From positions 62,001-126,000 of the forward strand of contig VZSF01001309.1 in NCBI GenBank assembly GCA_013398295.1: a DNA stretch of 64,000 bases. The letters run 5' to 3'. A program made the position numbers and the translations under genes. The stretch comes from Chionis minor. Its lineage: Eukaryota > Chordata > Aves > Charadriiformes > Chionididae. Positions 42,476-56,155 of the stretch are shown piece after piece. How positions within the stretch are numbered: position 1 is the first letter of the stretch; each line of letters opens with the position of its first letter. The notes under the pieces are model-generated. The model ran no database searches and had not been told where the DNA came from. It saw nothing but the letters and a program-made list of their open reading frames with translations.

Positions 42476-45400
42476 GGTGGGACGTTTTGGAGAGCTTGCT
42501 CTAAGGGCAGGGAGCTTTCCTTCTTCCGTTTACCACTCAGCGCCACCCCGTTTGACATACTGTTTTGTCAAAAACTGTGAAAGTTTGAGTGAAGGGAGTG
42601 GGAGGTTTTGGTGCAACAACCTAATCCCCAGCAGGAAATTTACTGAGTTGCCAATTTATGATCATCTAATTGACTTAGAAAGAATCCGAATATGTTTCTA
42701 AATGTCCGCCCGAAATCAATGGTGACTGTCTTTATTTTCGGCCCCGGGCAGACTGAAATTGAGACAATAAATGAGAGTGTCTCATTCCAAAAGAATGAGA
42801 GTTGGCGGCTTCGCACAGGCTTTGCTTTTGGGGGAGGAGGAGGAACAACCAAGGGCTGAAGTTCCCGCTTCAGCGAGGGCTGGTGAGATTAAATAGGCGT
42901 CAAATCAACCTTTTCTTGCTTTTTGTCAAAATTTAAATTCTCCTCTGCCCAGGCAGAGGGTCCATAGGCACCGTCTGGAAAATGAAGTGCTGTTGCGAAA
43001 GCCCTAGGAAAGAAGGAAACCCCCCCACTTTTTAATCTCTTTCACACTAAAACCCTTAGAGAATTTAGATGTCTGTAAAATGTTTTGAGATTCTCCATTT
43101 TCAGGCGTAATTAACTAAAAATACCTTTAACTAGTGGTATTTAAGATCAGTATGTTTTTATTAGAATTTTATACTGCGTATAAGGCTGTGATCGGTCTAA
43201 CGCGGTTTAATGTACCTAAACAAAGAATAGACTGCTAATAGCCCAGGAAATGGTCGGACTAGGGCATTTTTGCTTTTATTGCCCTGTTGTATCTGGTAAT
43301 GTCGATCCCACCCCGCTCTAGGAACCTTTAATGCAATTATGCCCAACAATATTTAAAGCTGCGAACAGATGCAGGCCCCCCGACTCTGGGGCACGTTTCC
43401 CCATCTACATGATCTCTCCGTCCGCCTTTTGAAGTCCTCCTGGTACTGGAGGTGGAATTTGTTTGGTATGAACTGGAAATCTAAATAGCTCTGCAAACAC
43501 AATGACAGATGGCAAAATCCCAGTTGGAACGTGTGACCAGCAAACTGGCTGCGATTTGTTTTCACTCCAGGGTAGACAGCAGACATACTGTGTCTGCGCA
43601 ACAGCTGTGACAAATATTTAATTCGAGAACTTTCTAAGAGCGGGGAGCATTTCCAGGGAGAGGAGGGGAGAGGCTACCTGTGCGATTTCTCAAATCAGAA
43701 AGGAGAATTTTCCTTGAGACCCAGGGGGGGGAAAAAAAAAACGCTCAAGAAGCTGAAAATGAATGAAAGTCTATGCAATATTTATGCTCTCAATCCAGTG
43801 CGGTTTACTGCATCAGTTTGTTACGAGGAACGGAGAACACAAGCAGAGTTGCATCAAGTAAAGATGCTGGCTTTTTAATGCCAGCAAGATTGTTCATTTT
43901 CTGAATGTTGAACAATGCGTTTTCTGAAGGGAATTATTCTTTTTGGTTTTAAACATACTTTTAATAAGGACTGGAGAAATGATGTGCTCTCATGTGAGTC
44001 CAAGTTAGCAATGCTTGCAAAACTTTGAAGTGATTTCTTTATTATTATTACAATTTTTTACTCTTGGAAAGAAACATAAATACATAAGAATACAATGAAT
44101 GAGAGTGTTATCAGAATTAAGGGAATGATCCACGTGCCTTATCTGTTTAAGTACCAAACATAAGTAATAACTGAAGTAATATATAAGCTTTTATAAGAAT
44201 GTGTGCTGGGTATTGTGCTTTTCTTTTTCCTCTTCTTTTTCGCTGGCACGTTATACTCAAAATAAGTAGTCTGCTCACATCCTGGGCCCTTTAAAGCTGG
44301 TGGTAAATTTTGTTTGAAAACAGTATCAAGTTTAAACGACAAGACCTTGTGTCCAGCATTATCCTGCATCTCCTACATCTGCTTCGTTTTTCCTACATCT
44401 CTGTATACTGCCAAATTCCCCCCCGTACATTATCTTGGCTCTCGATCCTGACTTTCCCCACCCAATGCCTTAAAGAATGGCATATCATGTTTCAGAGCAC
44501 CATGACCAAAGTCCCAAATGTGCCATTTCGTATAAGTAATGTAAAAAAGGCTGGTAGTGGTCTTTGAGCAAAGTTTTCTCCTTTTTTTAAAAAAAAAAGC
44601 CAAGGAGTTTCAAAGTACTTAGATTTATTGAAAACTAAATTCCTAAGGGGGGACACTGAATAGGGATCTATAAAACTAACTCTTTTAAATGGAATGTGGC
44701 TTGGCTACAAAACTTGTTAGCACTAGCAAGCGAGTCTGAAATATATTGTGTGTGTGTGTGCATATGTATGTAGATAGTTTGATAGATAGGTCTGTCTATA
44801 GGAACATATTTAATCCTTGGTTTCTTATACTTTAATGACTGAGGTCTTGGTCTATTTCCCAATGCAAAAAAAACTAGTTCATCAACTCAAAGGTTGTATA
44901 TTCATATTTCTAAACATTGGTAATCACAAAGTATGATCTAGATGCTTTCTTTTCATCCTCTGATATGGAGGAGAAAAAAGACAAGAGTTATATAGGAGTC
45001 CTAAGTGAAAAAAGAACCGAGTTTATTGAAGTGAAGAAATTATCTGAAGCATATAGCAAAGTTTTGAATAGGGAGAAGTAGAGCTAATCTCATGGGGTAT
45101 GAAAAATTAGTAGACAGAGCGAGGCTGTCTTCATTTTAACCAGATTGTTGATTACAATCTCTGTTATTGTTCAAGATATATAAAAGAAGTGTTAAAGTAA
45201 GTCTTTCTATCATAGATAAATTGTATCATTATTTCCTTTCCATGTTTTTTTGTATGCTAGACTCATTTTATAAGCTGTTTTTATATTAGCAAAACATTTT
45301 TTTCAACCATGATAAGACTAGTCTCTAGAAGATGCTTTGAAGAAAACAACACAGGCAAGTCATGCTCGTGACACATTTATTCTGCTAATTGTTTCGCCGT

Positions 45401-46006
45401 GTAATTTCTCCAGGAGACGTGGCCAGGTCAGACCTGATGGTGGGAAAGAGTCCTGGTTTACAAAGGATGTTCTCTTCTTAGGCGTTCAAAAACAGAGGGA
45501 TGGTCTTTTCAGAGGGAGCACTGAACTGGGAGCTCCTATTCAGCTTCACGCCCACAGTATCTGGCAGGCTGTTTTCAGAGTCACTGTTTCCTAGGAATCC
45601 CCCATCCTATAACCATGGACTGCATTCTTTATTCCTAGAAGTACACCCTAAATTTCGTTGTGCTCAAATGAATGTTGTGTGCTCATGCCAAGTAAGTCAC
45701 TCGAGGCTGTATCAATGACCTACTTGTTCATTTAGTATGTTAAGGACATTAAACCCTCTAATTATTAATGAACCTGTTGAAGTTTATGTTTACTGAACTT
45801 TTCATACTATCCTTCAGGGAAAATGTCCCGTAACACAAGAAATTTGCTGTCCCTTCTGCTAAGAGCCAGCCTGGGGAGGGACTTTCTAGTGACAGAGATA
45901 TATTAGTCTCCGCTTAGGGCAGAAACTCATAGAAATAACCTTTATCTCCCACGTACTGCTTCTTGGCTGTGTTTACAAAGCAATGTGAACATCATTGCTT
46001 CTATTA
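42476..46006. other. Unique non-coding sequence
   Basis: No gene or family recognised. It holds a G8/A10 run near 43,724-43,741 and a short (TG)7 at 44,747-44,760 followed by tatg/gatag words. Confidence 0.5.
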
Positions 46007-46120
46007 TTATAGATGCATAAGATGAGTAACAGAGAGGTGAACGACATGTCCGAGATGAAAGATCTTATAAGTGATGAGGTCAAAGCGCGGTGTTTTTACT
46101 TCCTAGTCTGATTATTTGCC
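46007..46120 (-). mobile_element. MIR SINE relic
   Basis: ttatagatgcataagatgag, then 'taacagagaggtgaacgaca', then tgtccgag and cttataagtgatgaggtcaaagcg follow the reverse-complemented MIR consensus in order. The matching consensus parts are acagatgaggaaactgag, cacagagaggttaagtgac, ttgcccaaggtcacacagct and agtgagtggcagagc. The similarity is dispersed over about 110 bp, as expected of an ancient copy. Confidence 0.7.
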
Positions 46121-49100
46121 CGAGAAACAAGCTGCTTGCATTAAAACAAACAAGCATACAAAAAAGTACAGCAGAGAGGTGACAGCTTATAATAGGAGGA
46201 GCCTAATAAGAGGCAAAAGTAGATCAAATCAGGGATAGCTGATCTGACCAAGGAGCTAGAAATGCGTAACTCTTCTGCCCCAGCTTCACCTGTGATGTTC
46301 TGTTATTGGAAGCAAATACAGGAATTCAAGAGCACAACTTCCATGGGTTGCTTTGCGTTGGAGCAAAGCGTGGAGTAGACCCCCTGCCTCATGTAATGAA
46401 TTTAAAATTCAGTAGTCTGAGAAGAATCTGCCCCTCTGAAGCTGTAAGTTACACCAGGGGAACACTGACCTGTCGAGCCAACTTGCTTAGAAGACCAAAA
46501 CACAGAGTAGCGCAAACTGATTTTGCATTCAGAACTACTTAAAAAAAAAAAGTGTGCCTAGAGAAATAAAATAGACTGTGCCTTGTTGTTGTGTGGTTTT
46601 ACAGAAATGCAGAGACAAAGCCACGAAGCCATGTTAGGAACAGATGTACTGCATGTTTTATAAGCCTTGAAGGACTTTTCAGTTGTGCCTGATGGGCTAG
46701 CATCTGCACCTGCTTCTGTACCTAATGATTGCTGGAGAGTGGTGTCACGGATTTCAAACAGCCACTTTGAGGTCCCACCTTGTTGACGAATGTCCTTGCG
46801 AAGACACCTGCACAGCGTGGAAAAGGATCACAGTGGTGTGTGAACGTGGATGGGGGGCGGCCTAAATTTAGCTGTTCAAAGTGCTGTTTGAGGCAAAGTG
46901 CTTTATTTCGTGGGGGAAAATGTAATGTTGGAGAAAAGCATCAGAACAAACTCCAAGCAGCTGCATTGTTTGAAACAGAAAAAAACTAAATCCACAAAAG
47001 TTCGGCGTGTGTTGGGAAGACTGGGAGCATCTGGTCGTCCAGGCAGGAGCTGGGGAAGAGGAACAGGCAAATAAGTCCCGTCTTGCCCTACGACTTCGGC
47101 ATCCCTAGAGATCCCTGCCCTTAAAGTGCCCCACAAAGGAGCAACTCATTATCTCAGTGATCTCAATAGGAAATTATTTGGGGAAGGCAGGGAGCAGCTC
47201 ACCCTCCCAAACGCCTTCCCTCCCATTGCAGCGCCTGGTCTGTATGTAGATAGCAGCGTCTCACGAGCACCAATGCTCCTCTCAGACCGTGGCTTATATA
47301 TTGCAAAATATAAACAAAGTCACCCTTTGGGATTCTTTCCTGGCTACTCAGGCATGCAAAGCAATTAATTAGTTACTTAACTATTGCCGAGTTACTGACA
47401 GACTTGAGTAACAATGTCAAAAGCAGAGAGCTTGATGCAAACCTGGCAAGGAGATGCGTAAATTCATGGTAGGTACAGACCTGGGAGTAATGGATGCAGT
47501 AGAGTGTGTGTGTGCAGCACACATTTCTTTCTCCTTGGCAGCGTAATTGTTTTGCAGATTTCTGGGGGAAATCAAATCAATCTGTAGCTGTGCTGCTAGA
47601 TGGATATCCTGAAGTTGTCACTCCTTTGGTATCTGAGCTCTCCCGGTGAGTTGCAAATTGTTCTAGATAAATGGTTGCATTTATTTTCTTCTCATACTGT
47701 GTCCAACCACCTGCTTTTTTTGTGTTGCTGTAGGAGCTTGTAAAGTACTCCACACTTCATAGATTTTTGAACTGGAGCCCATAAACATGGCAGAACAAAT
47801 TTGGAGCTAATTTTACAGTGGCACGGGTTGCCAGAAAGGCCCGTTAATTAAAGAAATCTTTATTCTGTCATTTACAATAATACTGATTAAAGGTTTCTCC
47901 TTCTAGACCTTTCAGATACATACTGTGTATGAGCTTGCGTGGTATAAAATAGAGCTAAGAAAAAGACTTGATTTTTTTCCTAAGGGAAGAGAAGGTATGC
48001 TTTTCACCTGTTGAAAGATGTTCTGAGCTAAGATCCATACTCAAACTTGGCAACTTTAATGATGGCAGTGAAGCAGGAGCCACAGCCCTGCACGCACTGG
48101 TGTTTATCCCAGAGAGTCAAACTACTCATTCCCTGTTGCCTCACAGTGTTGTTTTCCAGGTGAAATGAAATTTGGAACATTACGACATTAATAACGTACA
48201 TTAAGTGAACCAAAGACTGTTGGGCTATAAATCAGTAGGTAACAAGGCATGCACATACATTATTTTTATACTAATAGTAAGGCTTTTCTCTATGATTTAT
48301 GTACTAGAGAGTTTATTACTTCTTTAAACATGAAAACTGGGACGGTTTCAAGTGAGGATTTGATCCTGCTGTTCCAAACCAATTGTAATTATCGGTTTCA
48401 GTGCAGGATTATGTAAATAGGATTGCAGAAATAAACCTTAGAAAACCAGGTTTGAAATATTTGTTGCCTGCCTCCAAGCTGACCGTTGGCCATGGCTACA
48501 AATGATTAGTAGATGTTTTCTTGCATATGTAGTGGCAGAAAGGAGACTTTTCTCCGGGCTGTCCGGGCTCTGGAGTGACCTTTTGTTGTGCAGTGTTTGA
48601 CTTCGTGCTTCTTGTTGCCATTTCCCTCTATTCACAACGAAAAGGGTCTCCTCAAAGTCTGCTAAAGAGTCAGCCGCGTGGCTTTCCTTCCAGCCATATC
48701 CCATTTTGCAGCCAGGGAAGGCAGCTAGCTGCCACGTGCGGAACCAGCTGGGAAGAGGTTCTTGAAGGATGTGCCGCTCCAGCAAAGGACTGCTGCAAAA
48801 ATAAAGGCCTTTTGCAAAGGCCAGGAGGTCAATGTAAAGACTGACTTGAGAGAAAACAGAATCTAAACCAAGCCAAAATAAACAGTGTAATCAGAGAAAA
48901 GTAAATTGGAATTTTTCGGTAAGGGTTACAGTTTCAGTAAGATCAGGCACGTCTAGCAACATGTAACAGAAAGGGGATTTTATTATATTTCAAACATAAT
49001 CTCTATTAAAATCTACTAAAATTTGTTTAAAATCTTAGGTATTACACTTTCACCATTGTTCTTACTCCCTTTCTACATAGACTTTTTCATCCAATTACTA

Positions 49101-50109
49101 TTACAAGACAGTTTGCTATTCTCTGTTCAGAATAAACAATCGCCATGCAGAAGACTGAGAAAGTTCAAATATAAACATGAGATAGATTTCAAAGGGTTGC
49201 ACATGTGTTTATTTTGAGCAGTTGGGAATTTAGGACTTGACAATCATTTAATTATTTTTTAATGTTTGACATCCTTACTCTCTACTTTCTTCCAGTAAAC
49301 CTCATTAGGGTATTTTTTTTTGTTTCAGTTCATAAGCTTCATGTGTACGTAGACATTAATGTCTATTATGTCTATTAAATGCCCAATGCTGTCTAATACT
49401 GGAAAGAGATCATTAAGTGAGATAAAGTGGGTGGGTGAATGCCCATGGATTTCGTGGGCTTTTGAGACTAAGTAATAGGGAAGACAGTGAGTGTTGGAAT
49501 ATGACTCTTGTGCGGCTCCTGTGCTAACTGGAACGGGTGGCATTGCATTTGTTCAACTGAATTAATACAGAACACTAAAAATACCCTTCTCTTTGTTGAA
49601 CTCAATGATTATGTTCCTTATCTGGCATCTATACCAGACTTAGCCTATGTATTTAGATCAACAATGAGGGCAATGAAAGATGCAGTTTTTATTTATAGTT
49701 AGTTATATTTAATTCTTTGGTGTGAGGATCTCAGCTCATAATTGAAGTTTATGGATCGCCTTTCACAGAATTGCCCATCACTGCCTCGCCCTGACCTCAC
49801 TGACATTTTCTTTTACACCACCATCTCCCTGCTGCATTCACGGGAACGTTTCTTCCCAGTCTGGCTTTCCCCCCTTCCGTAGCCCAGGGAAGCGCTGGGT
49901 ACCAGTACCTGCACTGAGCTGCAATTATAGCCACGTTCATTCAGAGCACGCGCAAGTTAATTAGCTGCGCTACGGAGCAGGACTGACTCTCTTACGCCCC
50001 TGTAATGTAGACACAGTTCTTCTGGTAGCTGAGCACATCCAGACTACCTCGGGAGCACACACGGTGCTAGCTTTTACTGAAGGAGCATAAACTCGTTGCC
50101 CTGCTTTGC
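46121..50109. other. Unique AT-rich non-coding sequence
   Basis: No gene is supported. A short perfect hairpin, ggccttt-tgc-aaaggcc, lies at 48,806-48,822. The block at about 47,820-47,905 (gttaattaaagaaatcttt region) looks like unique regulatory-type DNA but carries no decisive motif. Confidence 0.5.
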
Positions 50110-50460
50110 AGGATGCTTCTCACTTTCACAAAGTTCAGCCAAACTCCTCCTCATCTTCTGACAGCTCTAGTGCTTCCAAATCAAATCACTTCTTATCTCC
50201 TTCCGTTCGTCTAATTCTACTTTTCTCCTTCTACTGACACACTCAGTTTGGCAGAGGAGCGCGCTCTGCCAGTTTGCCATCTGGTACTCTCTTCTTGTAC
50301 GACATCACTTCACTGAAGAGACTTTCCATCGCGCTGCAGAAACTTGCTTTATCTCTACCCATCTCTTACAGTATTTGTCCACTCATCTCTTAATTACCTT
50401 TTACTGTGCTCTCTATCTCTCTTGAGGGCACTGTTATAGTATTTTTAGGAAAGTGCTGAA
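50110..50460 (+). mobile_element. Possible L2-type LINE 3' relic
   Basis: Pyrimidine-rich sequence with catcttctgacagctctagt, then atctctcttgagggcactgt and tttttaggaaagtgctgaac recalls the 3' region of L2 LINEs (ctccttgagggcagggact, then gcacagtgcctggcaca). Only the order and a few words match, so this is tentative. Confidence 0.3.
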
Positions 50461-53400
50461 CATACTATATTTATTTTGTCGTACTGCGCTTTGGTGAAAA
50501 TCTACGACAGTTTTTCTAAAAACAAAAACCCTTTACATTCACTAAAAATGTATGTTCTGCTCATCCTTGTAATATGCGAAGATTCCTGCAAAATAACAGT
50601 CACAATTGGATGCACGCTCCAATCGCAGCTCCGTGCTGAAGAAAATGGTATGTTTTTATATACAGTGACTACATGCAAACACTTACACATTACTTATTTA
50701 AGTCCAAAGCTTTTAAAGAAAGTATTGTAATCAACAGGGTGGTCCTAATTTCATGTCTGTTGTTTCAGCAGCCATGGGATAAAGCTCTGCTGGTAAATAT
50801 TTACTGTCGAATTACTTTTAGAAATGTATTGTCAGTCTGAGTTTTTCTTACTCCTTAATGAACACTTAAATAAAAGAAGCATACAGCAGTAACTTCTGCT
50901 CTATTACCCTTATGCAATGAATTAAAAAGAAGAGTATAAACCAGAACAGAAATATCCCTATTATATAGAATTTGCTGGCCCATTACATATAATTTGCTTA
51001 AGTCTTTTGAGACTCTCACGGGTCTCACAGCCATGACTTCAGTAACCACGTAGCTTAGAAAATACATTATTCTATGTTAGTTTTTATTCACTAGCTAATA
51101 TGCTTTAACATTTTCTACAAAATGGCTTGTCTAAACTATTTTTAAAAGAGGTTATATTCTGCTACCAGAAGTCATATTGTCGTGAAAAGCAAGAAATCGG
51201 GAGATACATTTTGCATCCTTAACTGCTAATCGCTTCCTTTCTGCTCTGTGTGGCTGTGCAGCTTCAGTGTCCTATAATGGTGATGAATTTAAAGGAGAGA
51301 TTATTATCATACATCCATCCACATGAATTCACAGGATTCCTAGTGTGAATGAAGAAAGAAAATAGTCAAGCCAAATTCTCCTTGTGTTCTAAGTCTCGAA
51401 GATAAAACAAATGCTGCTGAACATAAGGTTTTAAGGCCAAATCCAAAAAGGGATTTAGCAGGGAGGCAGACTTCAGTCCCTAAATCCAAAACTGCACTAC
51501 CAAAATATCATCAGCTCAACTGTGGAAGTAATGAAAATGTACTGGCCGTCCCCCTTTTACTCAGAAATTTCACTGTTTTTCAGCTTCCTTGTGTGCCCAG
51601 CTGCCTCAGCCTGACTGCGAGATGTCTGGCTCTCCCTGGAAGCCAGAAAGGAAGAGGAACGGCACGTAGATCCTCCGAGCACATCCTCCCACACGCTGGC
51701 AGGCCTCAGTCCCCGCAGAATTTGATTGCCGTAACTCCTTTTTTTTGAATGTTACTGATGGAAGAGATGATTGTGGCTCTGCCTTCTCTATACCCTATAG
51801 CCAGGCTTTTAGAGAAGTTCAGCCACGAAGCAGGTAACCCAGCTTCTTCTTATTTTCATGGAGGTCACCACCGCATTGCCCATGTTCAGGATGAGTGGTC
51901 AGAGCAATAGGCTGTAGACCAGACGGGGTGGATTGATCCTCTAAAGCTTTTGTTGGAGTTTTACTGCAGTGTGCGAACTAATGCAAGATCTACTGCACCA
52001 GAGATTAAAAAAATAATAATAAAAAAAAGAAGGTGACTGTGGCTTAACCGTTGTCACGTGTGTTCACAACAGTCCTGCAGACTGGACTTTGAACTTCAAG
52101 AACTTCTTGATGTTAAATGTTTGATGTTAAATGCATCGAGTCCTGCCAGCAAGGGTAGACTCCAGGACTTGCCATTGAAGACATGACGTCGCGGAGTTGT
52201 TTTTCTTTCTAATCTTTCTCCCTTTTGTTCCCATGACTCCTCTGGTTTTGCTACATGGCCGCACAACGGGCAAGGAAAAGCGGAGCAGGTCCTCTCACCA
52301 CCAGGTCAGTAGTACAGTGGTTTGGGCACTCCATTCTGAAGGGGACTCTGAGCTCCCTCTAGCTTTGAAGGAGACCAACGTCTACATCATATGCAGAGTA
52401 TCTGATGACTTGGTTATTATCTAAAAGGTGTTGATTCCTGCTACCTCCCTGAATGGTGTGCCCAGAAGTTGCGTCCATGTTTTAAATTGTCTCTGAGAAT
52501 CTGCAGGATTTTAAAAAAAGTCCTTGACTCTTCCTGAAGAGAGCACTGAACATCTCCCCCCTTCACTTGTTACCTGCCAGATACTCCTGCTGAAATCACT
52601 GCAACTACTCCTTAAGTGTCAACAAGTCAAGTGTCAACTCACCAAGGAAGAGCAAGTCTCACTATGGTCATATCTGTAAAGCTGTAGTGTCCGTAGGACA
52701 TCTCCCAGGCTGAGATGTTTGGACAGAATTGTGCGGTGGGAGATTCAGTGCACGTTGGAAAGCAGGATTTATCCCCATAAAGCAAGGTGTCCTTATCATT
52801 ACTGGGGGAGGGGAGTGCTAATGTGTGAGAAATATCTGATTAATTATCAAAGATGGGTCTGTATTTGGAAAGAAACCATTGCAAGGGTGTATATTTCAAA
52901 GAAACTCAGGCTAGGGATTTTTGGTTCTTTTGGTATTCTCTTTAGTTTCTTAGAGAATTCAATGGGGATTTTTTTTAAAATGCTCTTGCAGTGGTAGTGA
53001 TTGATTTCCTGTCAAATTTATGGATTGTGCAGTGGCAGTAGGAAGAGATTCCTCCCGAAGGATGACACATTTGTTATCGGAAATTCGGGGTTTGTTGGAC
53101 TTCTGTTTAAAGAAGGAACAGAAATTGGGATAGCTGCTGAGTAACTTCCAAGTGGCAATGTGCTGACCTTTCAACATCTGTATGCCGCGCTTTTTCTCTC
53201 TGAGGATCAGGTTATGCCTCTATTACTCACTGGATGGCAGTTCTTCGTTTCCGTGGCGTGACTTACAAGACAAAGTAGTAGTAAGATGTCAGAGTTTGGA
53301 ACATAAATGCTTACTTTTAGCAGATCCACATCATACATCCCTACTTATATAAACACATTTGCCCCTCCTTCTGCGTTCGCAAAGGCTGCTGTTGCTTTCA

Positions 53401-54295
53401 TTGCATCTAAAGAACTGCCTTTGTAATGCGTGATTCCGGTATGGAGTACTCCAGAAAACCATCTTCATATTTTCTATATTGTCATCTTTGGGAAGCAACG
53501 TACCCTCGAGTCAAGGTGCTATACTCAGGAGCAACTTGGCCTTGGCTCTCCGATGCCCTTCTCTGTGCTTGGCAGCAAAAGTTGTTATTTGAACCACACA
53601 TTAGCAGTTATCCCAGTTTTAGAGATTTTTTCTTAATTATAAGAACACAGCACAGTAACTTTTGATGAATTTGTACTAAATTGACATCGGTGTCCTAAAA
53701 GTTCAGGCCCAATAAAAGTTTTACTTTGTTTACATCCCATTAGGAGGAACCTTCATAAAGAATTCCACAGCAAATATTAGCCTAAAATTAAATGTTTTAA
53801 GCGATGGGTTTATATTACAGAATTACGGGCTCAAACTAGCTTCAGTTCAAGGTTGCATCTTTTTTTTTTTTTTTTTTTTCAAACTTTTAAAAGCATCCCT
53901 TCAAGTACAGTCAAATACAAACCCCTGAGGCCATGTGGCTGTGCTCGGCACCTGAGCCTGTCTTCTTGAGTTGATTTTGTTACCTTAGGTTTGTGTGCAA
54001 GGGCTTGGCAGTCCTTTCCCGCACATCCAGCTGCAGGACGTTAAAACGCAGTGCAGTGAAAACAGTGGGAATGCTCAGTCCAAGAAGAGAGAAACCAGAC
54101 AAAGCCAAACCAAAGGAAAATGGAATTAGATATTTTGCACTGCGCTGTAAAATGCTTTTGCACCGAGTGACTGATTTGCGTTTTGTCAGGCAGGCAGGCT
54201 TTTTCGTGAGCCTGTAACATTTCTGTCCACAAGAGACAGTGTTTATAACGGCAAAGCTGGATTCCGTCAAGGCTTTGGGACCTTGTCCTGCGGTG
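50461..54295. other. Unique AT-rich non-coding sequence
   Basis: Small local duplications lie at 52,109-52,133 (gatgttaaatg twice) and about 52,613-52,638 (aagtgtcaac twice). A T20 run lies at 53,860-53,879. No gene is recognised; the 52,719-52,997 frame has no domain. Confidence 0.5.
53860..53879. repeat. T20 homopolymer
   Basis: Twenty consecutive T. The sequence to its right (to about 54,360) ends in the relic motif at 54,300, which could make this the tail of an old minus-strand retroposon, but no family is identified. Confidence 0.9.
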
Positions 54296-54342
54296 AATGA
54301 GAGAACGTCCATTGACTTCAGCTGGAACGGGATCAAGCCCTT
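54296..54342. repeat. Relic of an old sauropsid dispersed repeat (tentative)
   Basis: 'ccattgacttcagctggaac' followed by gggatcaagccctttac matches the ccattgacttcaatggga / ggatcaggccct word pair seen in many reptile and bird repeats. Family not named. Confidence 0.4.
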
Positions 54343-55629
54343 TACACATGCAATGAAACGGGTTTCTAAAGCCTATGAACTTGAGCCCGGTATTTATCAT
54401 GTCTGTGTGATATTATATGTTGAAATCAGGCAACAATTGTATTTTCACATGGCTTTGGCAAGCGACCAGGAGAGGCTTGGGGACTTCAACTGACTTTCTC
54501 ATGGAGTGAAACTGGAGGAAATATTTTTACAACACCCCGTAGGGAGAAACTTGGTAGTTTTCTGCCCCATTGTCTGCCAGCAGCTTTGGAAGGCAGCGGG
54601 GTTCTTTGCTGTGGTGCTCGGCTCTACAGAGGCTCTACTCTCCATTTATTTGTAGTTAATATTTTAACCAGTATTTATGGGTGGAAAGACCCTTCAATTC
54701 TTCAACAACAGGATTATAATAAATCTACCAGGCTGAGCCACTGCTCCTCCATCAGCTTCTGTACTCTGGTGATGAAATGTCCCAGTACATGTGTTAAGAG
54801 GTTTTATTGGTAGGGTCATGCGATAGCTTGCTTTGCACTAGTGAAATGAATTGTAGAGTCTCATTTAAGCTAACTACAAATTTTCTGAGACTGGTCTTGG
54901 GTTAATTTAGGCTGGGGATCCAAAATGCTGAAGACGGAGTGAGAAAACTGATTTTTTTCCCCCCACTATTTGCTTGATGTTAAATGTGCCATTAAAATGG
55001 TGACTTAGAAGATGGACCTAATGGACTGTAATAATATATAATCCATCCCCACGAGATAATCTCTGTATTTACAGGATTGTCATAGTCATATGCAAGTCAT
55101 CCACTGAGATCACTGTAATCAAGCTAATGTAAGTATTTCTTTTAATTTCAAAATGCACAGTTCGGCTTTGTCTCCCTTTCCTTTGGCCAAATGTTGAGAC
55201 ATTTACTTAGCATCTGGAAGATAATTTATTCCGATAGAGTTTATCATTAAACCCCTTTCTTGTTTGTTTGGATGTTATCTTCTGCGTGATTGATAAGGCA
55301 TTCAAAATCTATGCAGAGTATATATTGAAATAAGGTGCATTTTAATATGTCGGCAGCCAGTTCAGTGCTGGCCTCTGTGTAAACATTTGCAAGCTTTGAG
55401 GTGCCGTCTGTGCGGAGCCTGAGAGAGGCTTGAGCCAGCTTCTGGGACAAACGATGACATTCCTTAAGTTTTTTGAACTTACATTGTTTTGTGTCGTTGC
55501 CTCCGAGTTTTGCAAGAGCAGCAGAGGAAGGGAAAGTGTGGGAACACGAGCAACAATGGTTGGCTGCATAATTCCAAAATGCCCGTAGGCAAATTCTCTT
55601 AATTAAAAGAAATAGGAAACTCTGTGGGT
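54343..55629. other. Unique non-coding sequence
   Basis: No gene or recognised repeat. The minus-strand frames 55,247-55,569 have no motif. Confidence 0.5.
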
Positions 55630-55838
55630 CTCTGCTTCCATGGGAGTTTCAGTGTGTGGGGGGCAGGCGGTTTGGTGCAGCCTGCGTGGATGTTGTGCTG
55701 TTCGCGGGGATGCTTGGAGGTTGGCCGTTGGCCAGGATGCCTTTGATTTCCCCATGCCGGCTTGCAGCCGCGGCACAGCCTCGGCTCCGGCTCTGGCTTG
55801 TGTCCTGCCTTCCCTGCTTGTCCGTATGGGTCGGAGGG

Positions 55839-55899
55839 AGTGTGGGGCTGAGTCCTATGTGGGGCAGCACGTGTCCCATGCGGGGCTGTGTCCCACACA
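55839..55899. repeat. Degenerate ~20-bp tandem repeat
   Basis: Three imperfect units beginning tgtggggctgagtcc, tgtggggcagcacgtgtcc and gcggggctgtgtccc follow one another directly. A small decayed minisatellite. Confidence 0.5.
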
Positions 55900-56135
55900 G
55901 GTGCTCTGCCCCACCGCATTTTCTGCAGCCCTCCCAGAGTCCCCTGCCCTTTGAGATGGAGTTTTTCAGCCATGCCTCCAGTTTCTCGAGGCTGCCCGAG
56001 AGCAGGGAACCCTCTGCTGTGTCTGTCTTCCTACTAGCAAGGGGCTTATCTCAGGCTTATCTGTTTTAACTGTGAGATGAAGATCTTCGGCAGACCTGGA
56101 GTGGGGTGGCGGTGGGATGTAGGTGCGTGTCTGGG

Positions 56136-56155
56136 CTGCCCTGAGCTCAGGGCAG
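56136..56155. other. Perfect 20-bp palindrome
   Basis: ctgccctgagctcagggcag equals its own reverse complement over all 20 bases. It contains AP-2-like gccctgaggc-type half-sites and a central SacI site. Symmetry is seen; function is unknown. Confidence 0.8.

Noticed and set aside
44747..44760. (TG)7 microsatellite
   Set aside because: Too short to be notable; mentioned only in the segment description.
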